DNA from: Clostridia bacterium
GTDB taxonomy: Bacteria; Bacillota_A; Clostridia; Oscillospirales; CAG-272
Direction of reading: 5' to 3'
NCBI GenBank assembly: GCA_017407885.1
Contig: JAFQVU010000001.1
Location: forward strand, 1-6,980
DNA: 6,980 bases
The stretch's first letter is position 1. Every line of letters starts with the position of its first letter. A program made the translations under genes and the position numbers. The notes below the pieces were generated by a model that saw only the letters and a list, made by a program, of their open reading frames with translations, was not told the DNA's origin and made no database searches. Shown one piece after another: positions 6,340-6,980 of the stretch.

Positions 6340-6368
6340 TTGACAATAGCGGCAATATATGCTATACT
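6340..6368 (+). promoter_or_regulatory. Strong promoter of the ABC-F gene
   Basis: TTGACA (6340-6345), a 17-base spacer and TATACT (6363-6368) match the housekeeping consensus, and TGC (6360-6362) directly before the -10 box adds an extended -10 element. Transcription would begin near 6375, about 27 bases before the ATG. That short leader leaves little room for the attenuator-type leaders seen ahead of some antibiotic-resistance ABC-F genes. Confidence 0.85.
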
Positions 6369-6401
6369 AATAGCAATGATATCTTCACGGAGTAATATTC
6401 G

Positions 6402-6980
6402 ATGACTGCAATAAGCTTAAGTGATGTCTGTCTCGAATTCGGAACGGACGTTATATTGAATAAAGTCTCCTTCAGCCTAAATGAGGGGGACAAGCTTGGT
6501 ATCGTCGGCGTCAACGGCGCGGGCAAATCAACGCTTTTTAAAATAATACGCGGTGAATACGCCCCCACCGACGGCTCGGTATTCATTTCAAAGGATAAAA
6601 CAGTTGGAATGCTTGAGCAGAATACGGGGCTCGAGGGTGAGAACACCGTCCTTGACGAGATGCTCGCTTCATTTTCAGGTCTTATCGCAGACGAAGAGCG
6701 GCTTGAATATCTTCAAAAGCAACTCGAAATTACCCCCTCGGATGCGGAGCTTATCGTATCATACACATCCCTCGCAGACCGATTCAAGCGTGCAGGCGGA
6801 TACGAGTTCCGTTCACGCTGTAAGGGAATACTCAAAAATCTCGGCTTTGACGAGCGTTTCCATGACCTCAAAATCTCGGGGCTTTCGGGCGGTCAGAAGA
6901 CACGGCTCGCGCTTGCAAGACTGCTTATAACCTCGCCCGACATACTGATGCTCGACGAGCCGACAAACCATCTCGATATC
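6402..6980 (+). CDS. ABC-F family ATPase, C-terminus cut by window edge
   Basis: 193 codons are present from ATG at 6402 to the right edge, all open, covering the first of the two expected ATP-binding cassettes. Visible motifs are Walker A GVNGAGKST (36-44), Q73 in the Q-loop (MLEQNTG), signature LSGGQ (161-165) and Walker B ILMLDEP (181-187), running straight into the DEPTNHLD motif typical of ABC-F proteins. There is no transmembrane segment. ABC-F proteins act on the ribosome, as translation factors or as antibiotic-resistance protection proteins, rather than as transporters. The segment between the Q-loop and the signature (about 80-155) holds the arm subdomain, but the inter-cassette linker that helps separate housekeeping from resistance types is outside the window, so the subfamily is open. 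Full members are usually about 500-650 residues. GGAG (6389-6392) lies 9 bases before the start. The gene has its own promoter and is insulated from recQ by a terminator. Confidence 0.94.
   Translation, partial: MTAISLSDVCLEFGTDVILNKVSFSLNEGDKLGIVGVNGAGKSTLFKIIRGEYAPTDGSVFISKDKTVGMLEQNTGLEGENTVLDEMLASFSGLIADEERLEYLQKQLEITPSDAELIVSYTSLADRFKRAGGYEFRSRCKGILKNLGFDERFHDLKISGLSGGQKTRLALARLLITSPDILMLDEPTNHLDI

Noticed and set aside
5951..6355. Minus-strand frames covering the end of recQ and its terminator
   Set aside because: They overlap the conserved HRDC domain of RecQ in antisense and read through a strong terminator hairpin.
1..6980. Search for CRISPR arrays, tRNA or rRNA genes, insertion sequences, phage or defence genes
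   Set aside because: No regularly spaced direct repeats, transposase or integrase motifs, or RNA gene signatures were seen; almost all sequence is explained by five ordinary genes and their control regions.

Overview
The window looks like chromosomal DNA from an endospore-forming Firmicute, most likely an anaerobic clostridial lineage. The main evidence is a recognisable SpoIIID sporulation regulator, a secreted protein ending in three S-layer homology (SLH) repeats, consensus housekeeping (sigma-A type) promoters and Gram-positive style Shine-Dalgarno sites. Base composition is roughly balanced, and I saw no sign of recent transfer, insertion sequences, CRISPR, tRNA or rRNA. Species cannot be assigned from the sequence alone.

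Layout, left to right. (1) Minus strand, 1-764: a metallophosphoesterase cut off at its C-terminal end by the window edge, driven by a textbook promoter at 828-856. (2) Minus strand, 938-3760: a 940-residue secreted surface protein with an NAGPA-type phosphodiester glycosidase domain, Ig-like and carbohydrate-binding-like middle regions and three SLH repeats; a hairpin lies just after its stop. (3) 3761-4010: a 250-base divergent intergenic region with promoters for both flanking genes, a perfect 9-bp inverted repeat (3824-3850) and a smaller one (3867-3881). (4) Plus strand, 4011-4277: spoIIID, best read from a TTG start, followed by a terminator. (5) Plus strand, 4391-6223: full-length recQ with its own promoter, followed by a very strong terminator at 6261-6297. 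(6) Plus strand, 6402 to the right edge: the first 193 residues of an ABC-F ATPase with its own promoter.

Each gene appears to be its own transcription unit, with a visible or plausible promoter and, where the gene end is inside the window, a hairpin. The genes do not form one pathway: phosphoester hydrolysis, cell-surface glycan chemistry, mother-cell sporulation control, DNA repair and ribosome-associated ABC-F function sit side by side. The only potentially linked pair is the divergent surface-protein gene and spoIIID, which share a palindrome-containing regulatory region. I do not see a convincing new multi-gene system. The items most worth following up are the palindromes in the divergent region, the composition of the surface protein and the placement of spoIIID.
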